The notes: generated from the letters alone by a model not told the origin. DNA of 64,000 bases from Ideonella sp. WA131b (GCA_023657425.1 JAGTJW010000001.1:1674001-1738000), one strand, 5' to 3'; counted from the first letter of the stretch, positions 32,898-41,827 are shown. Program-made: numbers and translations.

Positions 32898-35077
32898 AGG
32901 CCATCCTTCAGACCCAGGCCGCCGAGTGTGGCTTGGCCTGCCTGGCGATGGTGTGTGCACACCATGCCCAGCACATCGAATTGGCTGCGTTACGCAGGCA
33001 GCTGCCCATCAGCCATAAAGGGGCCACGCTGCGCCAGTTGATGCAAGGCGCCAGCCAGCTGGGCTTTTCGTCGCGCCCGCTGCGCTTGGAGATGGATGAG
33101 ATGTCGCAGCTCACCACGCCTGCCATCCTCCACTGGAACCTCAATCACTTCGTCGTCTTGGCCGGCTTCAAGCGCGGCAAGGCCGTGATCCTGGATCCTG
33201 CCATCGGTGAGCGTCGGCTGTCGCTGGCGGAGGTCTCGAAGCACTTCACCGGGGTTGCATTGGAGCTCACGCCCCATGTGGACTTCAAGCCTCAGCAGTC
33301 GCCGCCGCGCGTCAAGCTCTCGGCGCTCATCGGCAAGGTGCAGGGCATCAGGCGTTCGCTGCTTCAGATCTTTGCAGTCGCGCTCGTCCTGCAGCTCTTC
33401 GCCATCGCCGGCCCCCTGGCCAATCAGGCCGTCGTCGACGATGTGTTGACCTCGGGCGATCACGATCTGCTCACGGTCGTGGTGCTGGGCTTTGGCATCC
33501 TGATGGTGATTCAAACCGCCCTGGGCTTTGCGCGCAGTTGGATGGTGATGGTGCTGGGCCAGACGCTCTCGTTGCAGTGGATGGGCAACGTCTTCGCGCA
33601 CTTGATCCGCCTGCCGCTGCGCTACTTCGAACAACGGCATCTGGGCGACATCACCTCGCGCTTCGGTTCCGTCGGCGTCATCCAGCAGACGGTCACCACG
33701 GCGGTTGTCGAGGCGGTGCTGGACGGCCTGATGGCGGTGGCCGCCCTGATCATGATGTTGTTGTACGCCCCGGTGCTGGCCTCGGTCGTCATCACTGCGG
33801 TCTGTGCATATGGGCTTGTGCGCTGGGCTTCGTTCCGCCCCTTCCGCGATGCGGCCGCCGAGCACCTGGTCGTCTCGGCCAAAGAGAGCACGCACTTTCT
33901 CGAAACCCTACGTGGCATCCTGCCTCTCAAGTTGTTCGGCAGGGAAGAAGAGCGACGCGCCCTTTGGCAGAACCTCATCGTCGAGGTGCAGAACCGTGAT
34001 GTGCGCACCGCCAAGATGGGCATCGCCTTCTCCACGGCCAATGCCTTCATCTTTGGCATCGAGAACCTGGTGGTGCTGTGGCTGGGGGCCAAGCTGATCA
34101 TGGGCGCGCAGCAGTCGGGCGGCCTGCACGCGGCCGCGGCGGCCGATGCAGGTGCCAGCGCCTTCACGCTGGGCATGCTGATGGCTTTTCTCAGCTACAA
34201 GGGCCAGTTCACAGGGCGGGTGTCGGCGCTGATCGACTATGCCGTGCAGATCAAGATGCTGGGCCTGCACAGCGAGCGTCTGGCCGACATCGCCCTGGAG
34301 CCGCCCGAGCGGGACGAGGTGCCCTACAACGATCTGCAGCATCTTGAGCCGTCGCTGGAGCTGCGCCATGTGAGTTTTCGCTATGGCGAGGGCGAGCCCT
34401 GGATTCTGGAGAAGGCCAGCTTCAAGGTGGAGGCCGGCCAGAGCGTGGCCGTGATGGGCCCGAGTGGCGCTGGCAAGACCACCTTGCTCAAGATCGTGTT
34501 GGGCATTCTGGAGCCGCAAGAAGGAACGGTGCTTTACGGCGGCGTTCCGATGCACCAGCTGGGCATTGCCAACGTGCGCAGGCGCATCGGCACCGTGATG
34601 CAGGACGACGTGTTGTTGACCGGCAGCATCGCGGACAACATCAGCTTCTTCGATGTCGAGATGGACCACACGCGTGTGCAAGATTGCGCCAAGCTGGCCA
34701 ACGTGCACGCCGACATCATCCGCATGCCGATGGGTTATCACACGCTGATCGGAGACCTGGGTTCGGGTCTGAGCGGCGGCCAGAAGCAGCGCATCCTGCT
34801 GGCCCGTGCGCTCTACAAGGCGCCCCGCGTGCTGGCACTCGATGAGGCCACCAGCCACCTGGACGTCGCCAATGAGCAGGCCGTCACGGCTGCTCTGTCC
34901 ATGCTGACGCTCACCCGATTGATCATCTCGCACCGCCCCGAGACGATGGCTGGCGTACAGCGGGTTGTGCAGCTGACGGACGGCCAAGTGGGGGAGGTGA
35001 AGATTGGAAAGCCGGGTGATGGCATGCGGCCGGTCGAGACCGTGACGCAGCATGGGCGTGACGATCAGCCAGCTTGA
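32894..35077 (+). CDS. C39-peptidase-domain ABC exporter (bacteriocin/peptide type)
   Basis: A 727-residue inner-membrane ABC exporter that both cleaves double-glycine leaders and exports the core. The N-terminal C39 peptidase (about 1-125) shows catalytic Cys12 in QTQAAECGLACLAMV, His85 in LNHFVVLAG and Asp101 in VILDPA. Six transmembrane helices fill about 150-440. The nucleotide-binding domain has Walker A GPSGAGKT near 523, the signature LSGGQKQR near 626, Walker B RVLALDEATS and an H-loop ISHRPE. The family matches CvaB/MchF. The peptide at 30968 is the obvious substrate and the HlyD protein at 29553 the adaptor. Confidence 0.93.
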   Translation: MKAILQTQAAECGLACLAMVCAHHAQHIELAALRRQLPISHKGATLRQLMQGASQLGFSSRPLRLEMDEMSQLTTPAILHWNLNHFVVLAGFKRGKAVILDPAIGERRLSLAEVSKHFTGVALELTPHVDFKPQQSPPRVKLSALIGKVQGIRRSLLQIFAVALVLQLFAIAGPLANQAVVDDVLTSGDHDLLTVVVLGFGILMVIQTALGFARSWMVMVLGQTLSLQWMGNVFAHLIRLPLRYFEQRHLGDITSRFGSVGVIQQTVTTAVVEAVLDGLMAVAALIMMLLYAPVLASVVITAVCAYGLVRWASFRPFRDAAAEHLVVSAKESTHFLETLRGILPLKLFGREEERRALWQNLIVEVQNRDVRTAKMGIAFSTANAFIFGIENLVVLWLGAKLIMGAQQSGGLHAAAAADAGASAFTLGMLMAFLSYKGQFTGRVSALIDYAVQIKMLGLHSERLADIALEPPERDEVPYNDLQHLEPSLELRHVSFRYGEGEPWILEKASFKVEAGQSVAVMGPSGAGKTTLLKIVLGILEPQEGTVLYGGVPMHQLGIANVRRRIGTVMQDDVLLTGSIADNISFFDVEMDHTRVQDCAKLANVHADIIRMPMGYHTLIGDLGSGLSGGQKQRILLARALYKAPRVLALDEATSHLDVANEQAVTAALSMLTLTRLIISHRPETMAGVQRVVQLTDGQVGEVKIGKPGDGMRPVETVTQHGRDDQPA

Positions 35078-35197
35078 TGGCGTAGGCCCCCGAGTTGCGC
35101 TGTCGCGTTGCCCAACGATCCGGCCGGGGTTGACCGTCAGTGAAGGTCTTCTTCGCGCCGGTGGCGCGCGCAGTGTCGACTGTTGACCGACCTTGCG

Positions 35198-35377
35198 TTA
35201 GCTGTAGGGCGCGGTCGAGAGGTGGCTGTTGGCAGCGGTCCGAATGGCCTCAACGGCCTCGTAATCTCGCGTGGCATCTTCGGCAGTGTGGGCACGCTCC
35301 AGCAGGAAGTCGACCAGGCGATCCAGATCTGCGTACACCTCAGGGGTGAATTCGAACTTGAGTGTCACTTCCTCCAT
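35198..35377 (-). pseudogene. Truncated RelE/ParE-type toxin
   Basis: An ATG at 35377, overlapping the antitoxin's 3' end by 13 nt, begins MEEVTLKFEFTPEVYADLDR, then LVDFLLERAHTAEDATRDYE and ends after HLSTAPYS at TAA 35198. RelE/ParE toxins continue for another 35 or so residues with a segment like RK...LRELVIPFG...GYVALF. Downstream of the stop the same frame briefly reads RKVGQQSTLR and then loses similarity. A nonsense change (probably Tyr to stop) plus loss of the 3' end explains this, so the toxin is very likely inactive. Confidence 0.65.
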
Positions 35378-35637
35378 CGCTTGAACCGCGCTGCGCCCTT
35401 CGCTTCAAGCTTCGACAAGACGGCGTCCGAAGGGATGGACGTTCCGGTGCTCGCGTACTCTGCCAGTGTGGCGTCGCAGCGCGCAGTGAAGTCCGTTTGC
35501 GCGCGCTGGAGTTCGATGGCGCGGCGCACCGAAGCCTCCACGACCTCCGTGAGCGTTTCTCCGGGCAGGAGCACCGAGTCAAGACCATCACGCCACCCTG
35601 GCTCAACGCTGACTTCGGGAGTGACAGCGGTTTTCAT
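35365..35637 (-). CDS. Antitoxin of the decayed RelE/ParE pair (YlcI/YnfO-like)
   Basis: A 90-residue protein starting MKTAVTPEVSVEPGWRDGLD; a further ATG at 35661 would add eight residues. The central helix region ETLTEVVEASVRRAIELQRA and the following ARCDATLAEYASTGTSIPSDAVLSKL resemble short antitoxins annotated YlcI/YnfO, which probably bind DNA as dimers and neutralise the adjacent toxin. The downstream toxin overlaps by 13 nt but is truncated, so the antitoxin may persist as a solitary repressor. The assignment rests on arrangement and pattern, not on a strong motif. Confidence 0.6.
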   Translation of the reverse strand: MKTAVTPEVSVEPGWRDGLDSVLLPGETLTEVVEASVRRAIELQRAQTDFTARCDATLAEYASTGTSIPSDAVLSKLEAKGAARFKRWRK

Positions 35638-35792
35638 CGCATCAATGGTTTGCGCTTGCACTACAACTCAAGGAGAACGGGCCTTCCAGGCCCGCCCCGC
35701 AATGGCGATGCGGCGTGGGCCAAGACGCTGCGCAGATCTGTTGTCCGCTGCGGAGTCTGCACGGGGTCCCTGCCTGAGCCCTGCCCGCAGAT

Positions 35793-37352
35793 TCACGCCG
35801 CAAACAAGCCGCGATTCCGCTCGCGCAGCAGGTTCTTCTGCACCTTGCCCATGGCGTTGCGCGGCAACTCGCTCACCACCTCCACGAACTTGGGCACCTT
35901 GAAGCCGGCGATGCGCCCCTTGAGTGCACCGATCAGCGCCGCGGGCTCGGGCGCGGCGGTGCCCGGCCGGGCCACCACCACGGCGATCACGGCCTCGCCG
36001 AAATCGGGGTGCGGCACGCCCACCACGGCGCTCTCGGCCACGCCGGGCAAGGCGTTCAGGAAGCCCTCGATCTCGGCCGGGTAGACGTTGTAGCCGCCGG
36101 TGATGACCAGGTCCTTGCTGCGGCCGACGATGGTGCAGAAGCCGTCGGCCTCGAGCTTGCCGACGTCGCCGGTGCGGAACCAGCCGTCGGCGGTGAACTC
36201 TTCGGCCGTCTTCTCCGGCATGCGCCAGTAACCCTTGAAGACGCTGGGGCCCCGCACCTGCATGTGGCCCACCTCGCCCGGCGGCAGCACCGCGCCATCG
36301 TCGCCCACCACGCGCAGGCCCACGCCGGGCAGCGCCGGCCCCACCGTGCCGCCGCGGCGCGCGGCCTCGGGGCGGTAGGGGTTGCTGGTGAGCATGACGG
36401 TCTCGCTCATGCCGTAGCGCTCCAGGATGACGTGGCCGGTGCGCGCGCGCCAGGCCTGGAAGGTCTCCAGCAGCAGCGGTGCGGAGCCGCTGATGAACAG
36501 GCGCATGCCGCGGCAGGCCTCGGCCGTGAGGCCGGGTTCGGCGAGCAGCCGCACATAGAGCGTGGGCACGCCCATGAAGACGCTGGCCTCGGGCAGCCGC
36601 GCCACCACGGCCCGGGGGTCGAAGCGGTTGAGCCACAGCATCTTCGCGCCCGCCAGCAGCGCGCCGTGGCAGGCCACGAACAGGCCGTGCACGTGGAAGA
36701 TGGGCAGCGCGTGGATCAGCGTGTCGCGGCCCTGCGCGCCCCCGGTGCGCCAGGCCCAGGCGCGCTTCAGCACCTCGGCATTGCTGCGCAGGTTGCCGTG
36801 CGTGAGCATCGCGCCCTTGCTGCGCCCGGTGGTGCCGCTGGTGTACAGGATGGCCGCCAGGTCGTCGTCGCCGCGCAAGGCCGGCTCGTGCGTGTCGGCG
36901 TGCTGCGCGGCGCGCTGCAGCAGCGAGCCGCTGCGGTCGTCGCCGAGCGTGAACACGTGCCTCGTGCCGGCCCTGAACGCGATCTTGGCCAGCCATCCGA
37001 AGGCCTTGGGCGTGCAAACCACCAGTGCCGGCTCGGCGTTGCCGACGAAGTACCCGATCTCGGCCGCCTGGTAGGCGCTGTTCAGCGGCAGGAACACATG
37101 GCCGCTGCGCAGGACGGCCAGGTACAGGATGAGCGCCTCGACGCTCTTGTCGACCTGCACCGCCACGCGCGAGGCGGGCGGCAGGTCGAGCGAGTCGATG
37201 AGGTTGGCCATCATCGCGCTGGCGCGCTCGAGGTCGCGCCAGGTGTAGGCCAGGCCGTCCGACGACATGGCGGTGTCGGTCGTCTCGATGGCGATGGTGT
37301 CGAGATCGGCCGGAAAGCCGCCCCGCAGGGCGACGAAGAGGTTGGCGTTCAA
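35793..37352 (-). CDS. matB: Malonyl-CoA synthetase
   Basis: ATP-dependent ligation of malonate (or methylmalonate) to CoA through an acyl-adenylate, in the cytoplasm. A 519-residue ANL-superfamily enzyme with the P-loop YTSGTTGRSKGAML near residue 170, A5 motif YGMSETVM, A7/A8 motifs WFRTGDVGKLEADGF and GRSKDLVITGGYNVYP, and the C-terminal catalytic Lys in ELPRNAMGKVQKNLL. LPIFHVHGLFVA is characteristic of MatB. The nearby malonyl-CoA decarboxylase and GntR regulator support the assignment. It is the last gene of a minus-strand operon; a 64-bp palindromic repeat separates it from the receptor gene. Confidence 0.92.
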   Translation of the reverse strand: MNANLFVALRGGFPADLDTIAIETTDTAMSSDGLAYTWRDLERASAMMANLIDSLDLPPASRVAVQVDKSVEALILYLAVLRSGHVFLPLNSAYQAAEIGYFVGNAEPALVVCTPKAFGWLAKIAFRAGTRHVFTLGDDRSGSLLQRAAQHADTHEPALRGDDDLAAILYTSGTTGRSKGAMLTHGNLRSNAEVLKRAWAWRTGGAQGRDTLIHALPIFHVHGLFVACHGALLAGAKMLWLNRFDPRAVVARLPEASVFMGVPTLYVRLLAEPGLTAEACRGMRLFISGSAPLLLETFQAWRARTGHVILERYGMSETVMLTSNPYRPEAARRGGTVGPALPGVGLRVVGDDGAVLPPGEVGHMQVRGPSVFKGYWRMPEKTAEEFTADGWFRTGDVGKLEADGFCTIVGRSKDLVITGGYNVYPAEIEGFLNALPGVAESAVVGVPHPDFGEAVIAVVVARPGTAAPEPAALIGALKGRIAGFKVPKFVEVVSELPRNAMGKVQKNLLRERNRGLFAA

Positions 37353-37382
37353 GGCGGGTTACTCGCAGCTGGCAGACACCAC

Positions 37383-37446
37383 CGTTCGCGCTGAGCCTGT
37401 CGAAGCGCCCACTGCGCACCCGGCTTCGACAAGCTCAGCCCGAACG
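37383..37446. repeat. Intergenic copy of the interspersed palindromic repeat
   Basis: cgttcgcgctgagcctgtcg plus aag on the left and cttcgacaagctcagcccga plus acg on the right are near-perfect 23-nt inverted arms around an 18-nt centre. The element occupies the gap between the Bug receptor stop and the matB start. The same arms recur in uvrA (46201-46256, 46297-46352, 48035-48123), and a half-copy lies at 3033-3055. Confidence 0.85.
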
Positions 37447-37475
37447 GTGTGGATTCTCAAAGGGCAAGGGTGGGG

Positions 37476-38465
37476 TCAGTCCAGTTTCGCGCCACTGTTC
37501 TTCACCACCTCGGCCCAGCGCTTGACCTCGGCACTGACGAAGCGCCCCATGTCGGGGCCCCAGGTGTTGGGGATCTCGGTGCCCAGGCCCGTCCACGCGG
37601 CCTTGATCTCGTCGCTGGCGAAGGCCTTGCGCATCTCGGCCTGCATGCCGGCCACGGCCTCGGCCGGCGTGCCCTTGGGCGCCCAGATGGCGTACCAGGT
37701 GGCCACCTTGTAGGTGGGCACGCCGCCCTCGGTGGAGGTGGGCACCTCGGGGAAGCCCGGCGCGCGGCGCTCCGAAGCGACGGCGATGGCGCGGATGCGG
37801 CCGCCGCGGATGTGCGCCGCGCTCGAGCCCAGGCCGTCGAAGGCCAGGTCCACCTGGCCGGCGATCAGGTCTTGCAGCATCGGGCCGGCGCCGCGGTAGG
37901 GGATGTGCGTGATGAAGGTCTTGGTCTGCAGCTTGAACAGCTCGCCGGCCAGGTGGTGGCTGGTGCCGTTGCCGGCCGAGCCGTAGTTCAGCTTGCCGGG
38001 GTTCTTGCGGATGAACTCCAGCAGCTGCGGCAGCGTCGTGGCCTGCACCTTGCCCGGGTTGACGACGATGACCTGCGGCACGCTCGACACCAGCCCCACG
38101 GGGATGAAGTCGGTCTCGATGTTGTAGTCGAGCTTCGGGTACATGCTCGGCGCGATCGCGTGGTGCACCGCGCCCATGAAGAAGGTGTAGCCGTCGGGCG
38201 CGGCCTTGGCTGCGATGCCGGCGCCCAGCGTGCCGCCGGCGCCGCCCTTGTTGTCGATGAGGAACTGGCGGCCCGAGTTCTTGGTGATCGATGCGAAGAG
38301 GGGCCGCGCGAACGCGTCGGTGCCGCCGCCGGGCGGGAAGGGCACGATGATGTTCACCGGCTTGTTGGGCCAGGCGCCCTGGGCGCGGGCCAGGGACGGC
38401 AGGGCCACGCCGGCGGCGAGGCCGGCGGTGCCGAGGATCGCCTCGCGGCGGTTGAAGTGGGTCAT
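37476..38465 (-). CDS. Tripartite tricarboxylate transporter (Bug) receptor in the malonate operon
   Basis: A 329-residue periplasmic receptor with a signal peptide ending about LARAQ (residue 29). Bug motifs are VNIIVPFPPGGGTDAFAR, LIDNKGGAGGTLGAG and IPYRGAGPMLQDLIAGQVDLAFDG. It lies between matA and matB in the same orientation, so malonate or a relative is a reasonable ligand by context. The permease subunits are not nearby. In other organisms this position is often taken by a TRAP or other malonate transporter, so the receptor may be the uptake component here. Confidence 0.9.
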   Translation of the reverse strand: MTHFNRREAILGTAGLAAGVALPSLARAQGAWPNKPVNIIVPFPPGGGTDAFARPLFASITKNSGRQFLIDNKGGAGGTLGAGIAAKAAPDGYTFFMGAVHHAIAPSMYPKLDYNIETDFIPVGLVSSVPQVIVVNPGKVQATTLPQLLEFIRKNPGKLNYGSAGNGTSHHLAGELFKLQTKTFITHIPYRGAGPMLQDLIAGQVDLAFDGLGSSAAHIRGGRIRAIAVASERRAPGFPEVPTSTEGGVPTYKVATWYAIWAPKGTPAEAVAGMQAEMRKAFASDEIKAAWTGLGTEIPNTWGPDMGRFVSAEVKRWAEVVKNSGAKLD

Positions 38466-38503
38466 GGTGTGGTCTCCGGTCGTGTTGTTGTGGAAGGAAT
38501 CAA

Positions 38504-39811
38504 TCAGACGGGGCTGCCGACGGCACGCGAGCGTGCCACCTCGCCCTGGCGGAAGCGGGCATGGCTGGCCTCGACCTTGCCCAGGTCGTAAAGGTAGTTG
38601 ACCATCATGCCGAAGGACTGCTTCAAGCCCTTGCTGGCCATGTTGCCACGCGGGTTGAGCCGCTCCAGGCGCGCCCCGTTGTCAAGGTGGAAACGCGCCA
38701 CAGGGTCGCCGGCCGGCGTGGGCGACAGCAGCAGCAGGTAGGCACTGGCCAGCAGCGCCAGCGCGCCGCGGTCGTCGTCGTCCATCAGCGCATGAACGGC
38801 CGCGCCCTGCAGCGCGCCGAGGTCGCCGTTGCAGCGCTCGCGCAAGCGGGCACGGGCCGCGTTCAGCTCGGCGGCCGAGCCCTTCTTCAGCCCGGGCAGC
38901 GCGTCGAGCTCGGGCTCTGACAGCAGCCATTGCGCCAGCCCCGGAATCGGCGACAGCGTGCAGAAGGTCTTCAGCCGCGGCAGCTCGCGCTGCAGCTGCG
39001 TGGCCACCGTCTTGATGAGGAAGTTGCCGAGGCTCACGCCGCGCAGCCCCGGCTCGCAATTGCTGATGCTGTAGAAGGCCGCGACGCGGAAGCGGTCGGG
39101 CAGCAGCGGTGTGCTCAGCTTGTCGATCAGCGGCGTGATGGCGGCCGGCATCTCGGGCAGCAGCGCCACCTCCACGAAGATCAGCGGCTCGTTGGGCAGC
39201 TGTGGGTGGAAGAAGGCGAAGCAGCGGCGGTCGGGCTGCAGCCGGCGGCGCAGGTCGTCCCAGCCGTCGATGGCGTGCACGGCCTCGTGGTGGATGATCT
39301 TCTCGAGCAGCTGCGCCGGCGAGTTCCAGTCGACGCGCCGCATCTGCAGGAAGCCGGGGTTGAACCAGCTCGTCAGCAGGTGCAGCAGGTCGGCCTCGAT
39401 CACTTCGAGCTCCGGCCGCGCGCGCAGCCGCTTCAGCAGCGCGCGGCGCAGCCGCAGCACCGCGGCCGTGCCGCCGGGCGTGCGGTTCAAGCGGCGGAAC
39501 AGCTCCTGCCGCGCCGGCTCGGCGGCGCGCGTCAGCGCCAGCAGCGAGGACGCGTCGCGCTGCGCGGCGTAGGCCTCGGCCAACTGCAGCACCTGGGCCG
39601 GGTCTGGGCTCAGGTCCTTGGCGAGGTAGGTGAACAGGCCATCGAGCTCGTCGTCGTCCAGGCCGTCGAGCCGATCGATGAGGCCGGCGGCGATGGCCAT
39701 GCCGCCGAGCTCGCCTTTCTCGCCGAGCAGGCGCTTGCAGTCGGCCACCATGCGGCGCACGGCGCGTTCGCGGCGCTGGCGCAGCGCGACGGCGCGGATT
39801 TCATCGAGCAC
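38504..39811 (-). CDS. matA: Malonyl-CoA decarboxylase
   Basis: Decarboxylates malonyl-CoA to acetyl-CoA. The 435-residue product has the all-helical N-terminal domain (about 1-130) and a GNAT-like C-terminal catalytic domain. Visible family segments are LTSWFNPGFLQMRRVDWNSPA, IIHHEAVHAI, AAFYSISNCEPGLRGVSLG, FCTLSPIPGLAQWLL and, near the end, FHLDNGARLERLNPRGN, where the catalytic Ser and His of the family fall. Together with MatB it converts malonate to acetyl-CoA. Its start overlaps the end of matR by 11 nt, indicating co-translation. Confidence 0.93.
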   Translation of the reverse strand: MLDEIRAVALRQRRERAVRRMVADCKRLLGEKGELGGMAIAAGLIDRLDGLDDDELDGLFTYLAKDLSPDPAQVLQLAEAYAAQRDASSLLALTRAAEPARQELFRRLNRTPGGTAAVLRLRRALLKRLRARPELEVIEADLLHLLTSWFNPGFLQMRRVDWNSPAQLLEKIIHHEAVHAIDGWDDLRRRLQPDRRCFAFFHPQLPNEPLIFVEVALLPEMPAAITPLIDKLSTPLLPDRFRVAAFYSISNCEPGLRGVSLGNFLIKTVATQLQRELPRLKTFCTLSPIPGLAQWLLSEPELDALPGLKKGSAAELNAARARLRERCNGDLGALQGAAVHALMDDDDRGALALLASAYLLLLSPTPAGDPVARFHLDNGARLERLNPRGNMASKGLKQSFGMMVNYLYDLGKVEASHARFRQGEVARSRAVGSPV

Positions 39812-40526
39812 GGCCGGGCTCCTTTGGCTTGGGGCTGCGGGCCTGGGCGCGGCGCAGCTTCTTCAGCGCCGCGAGCTGCGCCATCAGGTGATCGTGCATG
39901 GCGCGTTCGGCGCGCGCGGCGTCGCGCTGCTCGAAGGCGTCCATCAGCACGCGGTGTTCGTTCAGCGAGGCCTCGATGCGCCCCGGCAGCGCGAGCTGCC
40001 GCCCGCGCATCAGCCGCACGAAGCGGCGCAGATCGCCCGTCACGCGGTCGAGCCAGCGGTTGCCAGCCAGTTGCTGCACGGCGCTGTGGAAGACATGGTT
40101 GACGCGGTAGTAGCCCTCCAGGCTGCCGGCGGCGGCGTGGCGCTCGAGCTCGTCGTGCAGGCGCCGCAGCTGGTGCACAGCCTCGTCGTCGGCGCGCTCG
40201 CAGGCCTCGAAGGCGCAGCGGCCCTCCAGCAGCGCCATCACCGGGAACAGCGCGTCGGCGTCGGCCTCGGTGATCTCGACGACACGGCAGCCGCGGTGCG
40301 GCACCAGCTCCACCAGGCCCTCGGCCGCCAGCACCTTGAGCGCCTCGCGCAGCGGCGTGCGGCTCACCTGCCAGCTGGCGGCGAGGGCCTTCTCGTCGAT
40401 CCAGTCGCCGCTGGCCAGGGCGCCGTCGAAGACCAGCGTGCGCAGCTGATCGGCCACGCTGTCGTGCAGCGAGGTGGCGCGCGGCGCGGGCGCGGCGCCG
40501 GCGCGCAGGGGGATCGGATCAGCCAT
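39801..40526 (-). CDS. matR: GntR-family (FadR subfamily) regulator, probable MatR
   Basis: A 241-residue transcription factor. The N-terminal winged helix (about 18-85) reads SLHDSVADQLRTLVFDGALASGDWI then SRTPLREALKVLAAEGLVEL; the C-terminal FCD domain (about 95-215) is helical with metal-site histidines such as YYRVNHVFHSAV and EHRVLMDAF. It heads the operon matR-matA-receptor-matB and by analogy with rhizobial MatR represses it until malonate is present. A palindromic gtaattac lies 18 bp upstream of its ATG as a candidate operator. The Arg/Lys-rich tail (RRAQARSPKPKEPGRAR) is unusual but could be an annotation-neutral extension. Confidence 0.85.
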   Translation of the reverse strand: MADPIPLRAGAAPAPRATSLHDSVADQLRTLVFDGALASGDWIDEKALAASWQVSRTPLREALKVLAAEGLVELVPHRGCRVVEITEADADALFPVMALLEGRCAFEACERADDEAVHQLRRLHDELERHAAAGSLEGYYRVNHVFHSAVQQLAGNRWLDRVTGDLRRFVRLMRGRQLALPGRIEASLNEHRVLMDAFEQRDAARAERAMHDHLMAQLAALKKLRRAQARSPKPKEPGRAR

Positions 40527-40543
40527 GGGCCGATCGTAGTTCT

Positions 40544-40551
40544 GTAATTAC
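40544..40551 (-). promoter_or_regulatory. Palindromic gtaattac, candidate MatR operator
   Basis: gtaattac is a perfect 8-bp palindrome within the AT-rich patch gacgtaattacagaac that lies 18-25 bp upstream of the matR start codon. GntR/FadR-type proteins bind short palindromes of this kind near their own promoters. No clear -35/-10 pair can be assigned. Confidence 0.45.
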
Positions 40552-40606
40552 GTCATCACAGCCGGGTTTGCCCGCGGGCGGGCGCCGGCACCGGCTGCCC
40601 GCCCCG

Positions 40607-41827
40607 TCAGCCGGACTTCGACACCACCGCGGCCAGCCGCGCCAGCCGCGGCGCCACCATCGGCACCGTCAGCATCGTGCTCGCCACGGCCATCAGCAAC
40701 AGCGCCGTGAAGGTGTCGGCGCTGATGATCTGGCGGTCGAGCAGGATGCTGGCGAAGATGATTTCGATCAGCCCCTTGGTCTGCAGCAGCCAGCCCACCG
40801 TGCGCGCCTCGCCCGGCGCCCAGCCCTGCAGCCGCCCGGCCAGTGCCACGCCCAGCAGCTTGCCGGACACCGAGGCCAGCACCAGCGCCGCCGTGACGGC
40901 GAACACCGCCACGCCGCCCACCCCCCACTCGGTGCGCAGGCCGGTGGACAGAAAGAACACCGGCATCATCACCAGCAGCACGTTGGCGCGCAGCGCGTCC
41001 AGTTGCGGCAGCGGGAACCATTCGCGCTCCAGCACCGCGCCGGCCAGGAACGCGCCGACCATGTAGTGCAGCCCGCACCAGTCGGCGCCCAGCGACACCA
41101 GCGCCAGCCAGGGCAGCATGAGGAACCAGCGGTCGCGTTCGGGCATCCGCACCAGCAGTTTTCGGAAGCCCCAGGCGGCGAGCGCAAACAGCACGATGAA
41201 GATCGCCTGGCGGCCCAGGCGCGTCCAGTCCAGCAGGATCACCGCCAGCACGGCCCAGATCAGGATGTCGTCCAGGCTGGCATAGCGCAGGATGCGCTGG
41301 CCCAGCGGCTGGCGCAGGATCTCCATCTTCTCCATCAGCAGGATCAGAATGGGCAGCGCCGTCACCGCGCAGCCCATGCCGATGCCGGCGACAAACTGCC
41401 AGGGCTCGGCCTTCGGGCCCATCCAGCCCGTGCCCGTGAAGGCCAGCAGGCCCATCGCCAGCAGCGAGCCGAAGAGCAGCGGCATCACCAGCGCGCAGCC
41501 GGCGGTGATGGCACTTTCGGTGCGGTGCTTCCAGGCCGACTTCAGGTCGAGCTCCAGCCCGGCGATGAACACGAACAGGCTGACGGCCCACCAGGCCAGG
41601 CCATTGAGGCTTTGCACGACGGCGGGCCTGAAGACGGCCGCGAACAGCTCGGGGAACGCCGCGCCGAAGAGGCCGGGTCCGAGCAGGATGCCGGTGACGA
41701 TCTGCACCACCACCAGCGGCGCCCAGTAGTCGGTGCGGCCCAGTCGCCAGATGGCGTAGGGCACGAAGAAGATGACCGCCATCGCGATCAGGAACAACTC
41801 GACGGTGGTCAGGGGCGGGCCGCTCAT
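40607..41827 (-). CDS. CPA2-type cation:proton antiporter
   Basis: A 406-residue inner-membrane protein of about 12 helices, starting MSGPPLTTVELFLIAMAVIF. Segments such as GILLGPGLFG, WAVSLFVFIAGLELDLKSAW, MGCAVTALPILILLMEKM, YASLDDILIWAVLAVILLDW and MMPVFFLSTGLRTEW match the Na+/H+ exchanger domain of the KefB/NapA group. There is no C-terminal TrkA-N domain, so it is a simple exchanger rather than a KefC-like channel. The open frame continues to 44335 across the next gene, but translation from 41827 gives the standard length. Exchanged cation unknown. It diverges from the oligomer hydrolase gene with 168 bp between. Confidence 0.87.
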   Translation of the reverse strand: MSGPPLTTVELFLIAMAVIFFVPYAIWRLGRTDYWAPLVVVQIVTGILLGPGLFGAAFPELFAAVFRPAVVQSLNGLAWWAVSLFVFIAGLELDLKSAWKHRTESAITAGCALVMPLLFGSLLAMGLLAFTGTGWMGPKAEPWQFVAGIGMGCAVTALPILILLMEKMEILRQPLGQRILRYASLDDILIWAVLAVILLDWTRLGRQAIFIVLFALAAWGFRKLLVRMPERDRWFLMLPWLALVSLGADWCGLHYMVGAFLAGAVLEREWFPLPQLDALRANVLLVMMPVFFLSTGLRTEWGVGGVAVFAVTAALVLASVSGKLLGVALAGRLQGWAPGEARTVGWLLQTKGLIEIIFASILLDRQIISADTFTALLLMAVASTMLTVPMVAPRLARLAAVVSKSG

